From positions 1,294,035-1,358,034 of the forward strand of contig JACEVL010000080.1 of assembly GCA_020284085.1 (NCBI GenBank): a stretch of DNA of 64,000 bases, written 5' to 3'. Position 1 is the stretch's first letter. Every line of letters begins with the position of its first letter. The stretch comes from Aporrectodea caliginosa (Eukaryota > Annelida > Clitellata > Crassiclitellata > Lumbricidae). Made by a program: the position numbers and the translations under genes. The notes beneath the pieces were generated by a model. The model was not told the origin of the DNA. It saw only the letters and a program-made list of their open reading frames with translations, and searched no databases. Below are positions 63,301 through 64,000 of this stretch, piece after piece.

Positions 63301-63962
63301 TGTTTTTCTTTCTCAGCCAATTCCATTTGTAACTTTCTCTCATCTGCTTCTATCTGCATCCTTTTAGCCTCATTTTCCATAGACAACCTTGCTGTCAATG
63401 AATCACTCTCTACCCTCAACTTCCTTTCCAACATTTCTGCCTCCTCTTTCTTAACCTGTGCCTCCATCCGTAATTTCCTTTCTGTTGCTTCTGCCTCTTC
63501 TTTCTTAACTTGTATATTCCTTTCTTCCTCTTCCTTCTTAACCTGTGCTTCCATTTGTATCTTCCTTTCCATTGCTTCTGCCTCTTTCTCAAATCTACGT
63601 GACTCCATTTCTGCTTGCTCCAACTTAAGCTTACCATCCGCCTCTATTTGTATTCTCATTTTCTCCAGGTCAAACTTTCGTTCCGCTTCTCGGTCTTCTT
63701 TTTGCTGTATACGTGCAATTTCTGCCTGCTCTTTCTCCAATTTTAGTTTTAGAATTTCAGCTTGAACTCCCAACTCTTTTGATTTTGGCGACGCATTTGG
63801 CGACTTAATCAATTTTGACAATGCCTTTTGCAATTGGACTTTTGAAAGACCTTTTACGTCTTGCCCCAATTTTTCCAATTCTTCCTTTAATTCTTCCTGT
63901 TTCATATCCAAAATGTCGTCCATTGTCAACATTTTCCCCGCCTCAGGCGTCTCCATTTCCAA
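60333..63962 (-). CDS. gag-pol: Gypsy gag-protease-integrase polyprotein
   Basis: 1209 codons from ATG 63962. An N-terminal helical region and long Glu/Lys-rich coiled coil (about 60-235) precede a SCAN-like gag core (about 265-440) and a CCHC zinc knuckle (CAYCHARSHSISNC, about 483). A retropepsin DSGA motif lies near 557. The integrase follows, with HHCC zinc finger (about 765-815) and D,D,E core (D near 840, TDQGSEF near 902, E near 936) and C-terminal domain to about 1115. Integrase therefore lies before reverse transcriptase, the order of Gmr1-type gypsy elements and of copia, not of typical Ty3/gypsy. The frame is open for 3.6 kb, implying a young insertion; one frameshift disconnects the reverse transcriptase. 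Confidence 0.9.
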   Translation of the reverse strand: MEMETPEAGKMLTMDDILDMKQEELKEELEKLGQDVKGLSKVQLQKALSKLIKSPNASPKSKELGVQAEILKLKLEKEQAEIARIQQKEDREAERKFDLEKMRIQIEADGKLKLEQAEMESRRFEKEAEAMERKIQMEAQVKKEEEERNIQVKKEEAEATERKLRMEAQVKKEEAEMLERKLRVESDSLTARLSMENEAKRMQIEADERKLQMELAEKEKQRQHQLQMKELGGSFERLTGGYFEDGAQGLSEENAQRTGYTTKFNIASAVKFVPRFDDTNLEHYLQSFEKAMELHQFPKDKWSSLIHTKFTGKALQIFGELSLEQCKDYDVVKKSLLTAYSRVPEFYRKRFRELQKGNLETYSNFAYRLNIPFKSWLEVEGALSDLDKALEIFKLEQFVNCLPGDLHRWIIERKVTTLSEAARMADEYDLLYKPFKKASVAPTKFENGWANDTANVKRSGGQNSWGSPKNTRTYTGAFGTPVSCAYCHARSHSISNCEKLRERNLAKANTNYADNNVGLVDLHSGDSTINQQYRPFVKDGLMYGRQGLQRHVVLLRDSGALQSIVSRDGLNSCDYVLTGEDRLIQGIVGEAVKVPLVEIQLESELVSGTILCGLVDKLPKGINILIGNDVVQNEPIEVAVVTRAQSKLGATVQSSVVEQDAVNIDVPLIKNVDVNDCMDLELDTLFSEGVNNDVEDSEFCSRDKLIELQHSDESLNCLFDLARSPEKSERSFYEVRDGVLVRVWRSVLEPEGFGRTQVLVPISLRSKIIRVAHDVPSSGHLGTQKTLDRVLRHFYWPGIFKYVREYCRTCDVCQRLGKGATKARAPLINLPIVDKPWSRIALDIVGPLDICDKSGNRFILTIIDLATHFPFAFPLKVHTAVEVAKALVSVFSTFGFPDEVLTDQGSEFMSELMQLLMNECQIMQLRTSAFHPQTNGCLEKFHHTLKDMLKAVGESFQGDWDEILPWVLFAYREVPVQGLGFSPFDLMFGRDVKGPLQMVKHSWIRTDVVPELKKTNLIDFVLDLREKIKVSLQIANENEMVHKSKSKEWYDLHAKSVTFEKGEQVLLLLPLIGKPLQAKYCGPYQVLKRLGEGDYLVGTPDRRKAKIVVHVNLMKKYLARQGEKVLVVDSEPEVNVLISDTGVSTSFLESVNMDHLNQSQIDDLTNVLCKFQSVFSDKPGRTTVVSHDVKLMDGVRPMRQSPYQLHPDR

Positions 63963-64000
63963 ACTTTCGAACTTTCAAAATTAGCTTGAGACACGCCCCT

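Larger units (their letters stand above)
58357..64000 (-). mobile_element. Gmr1-type Ty3/gypsy element, antisense to the RING-CARD gene
   Basis: 3' LTR (58493-58927), untranslated region with CGTCTC-rich stretch (58928-59109), RNase H/RT and gag-protease-integrase frames. It extends past the window edge; the last 38 bp are leader before the gag ATG. It begins 136 bp after the second exon donor of the RING-CARD gene, so it probably sits in that gene's intron. Confidence 0.85.

Overview
The window looks like nuclear DNA from a marine invertebrate. It is AT-rich, intron-bearing, full of microsatellites, and dense in dispersed LINEs, LTR elements, tRNA-derived SINEs and DNA-transposon MITEs. The word TAGGCCTA/AGGCCTAC recurs. 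A Ty3/gypsy element with integrase upstream of reverse transcriptase (Gmr1-type order, first described in deuterostomes) and the CARD, TRIM and kelch genes fit a deuterostome such as an echinoderm or hemichordate. That placement is inference; no species can be named from the sequence alone.

The cellular gene content is one small cluster that looks like innate-immune or ubiquitin signalling. Four paralogues (A, about 901-4661, minus; B, 15290-18634, plus; C, 34643-40499, plus; D, 45231-48318, plus) share a two-exon plan. Exon 1 encodes RING, two B-boxes and a coiled coil. One phase-1 intron follows, then exon 2 encodes kelch repeats. Each copy carries its own lesion: A has a hAT MITE in the kelch exon plus a stop, B has lost the RING, C has lost its ATG and has a stop in kelch, and D has one stop in the coiled coil. 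After the visible insertions are subtracted, the introns of A, B and D all come to about 645-657 bp, so the copies arose by duplication and were then hit independently. A fifth RING exon (57692-57917) is spliced in frame to a CARD exon (58072-58356), giving a RING-CARD gene. A separate four-exon gene (29540-33583) encodes a 362-residue protein with two CARD-like domains, a TRADD-N-like region and a short tail. All the introns are phase 1, so these domains sit on interchangeable exons.

Layout: 0-0.8 kb foldback repeat and the gene A 3' flank; 0.9-5.2 kb gene A; 5.3-8.3 kb decayed CR1/L2-like LINE; 9.8-11.4 kb LINE 3' end, long inverted repeat and SINE; 11.4-12.3 kb MITEs; 12.7-15.3 kb 5'-truncated gypsy element; 15.3-19.4 kb gene B; 19.4-29.5 kb repeats, microsatellites and a piggyBac-like MITE; 29.5-33.6 kb CARD gene; 34.6-40.5 kb gene C with an intron full of retroelements; 41-45 kb repeats; 45.2-48.7 kb gene D; 49-56.5 kb hAT elements, SINEs, LINE ends and a GGCGGCC satellite; 57.5-58.4 kb RING-CARD gene; 58.5-64 kb Gmr1-type gypsy element, antisense and probably inside the RING-CARD gene, running off the window.

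What is well supported: exon structures, frames, lesions, and several transposon boundaries confirmed by target-site duplications (hAT at 1428-2498, 49295-50326 and 51778-51957; piggyBac-like TTAA elements at 16169-17142 and 27940-28913). What is inferred: immune function, the TRADD-N assignment, expression of any copy, and the host clade.
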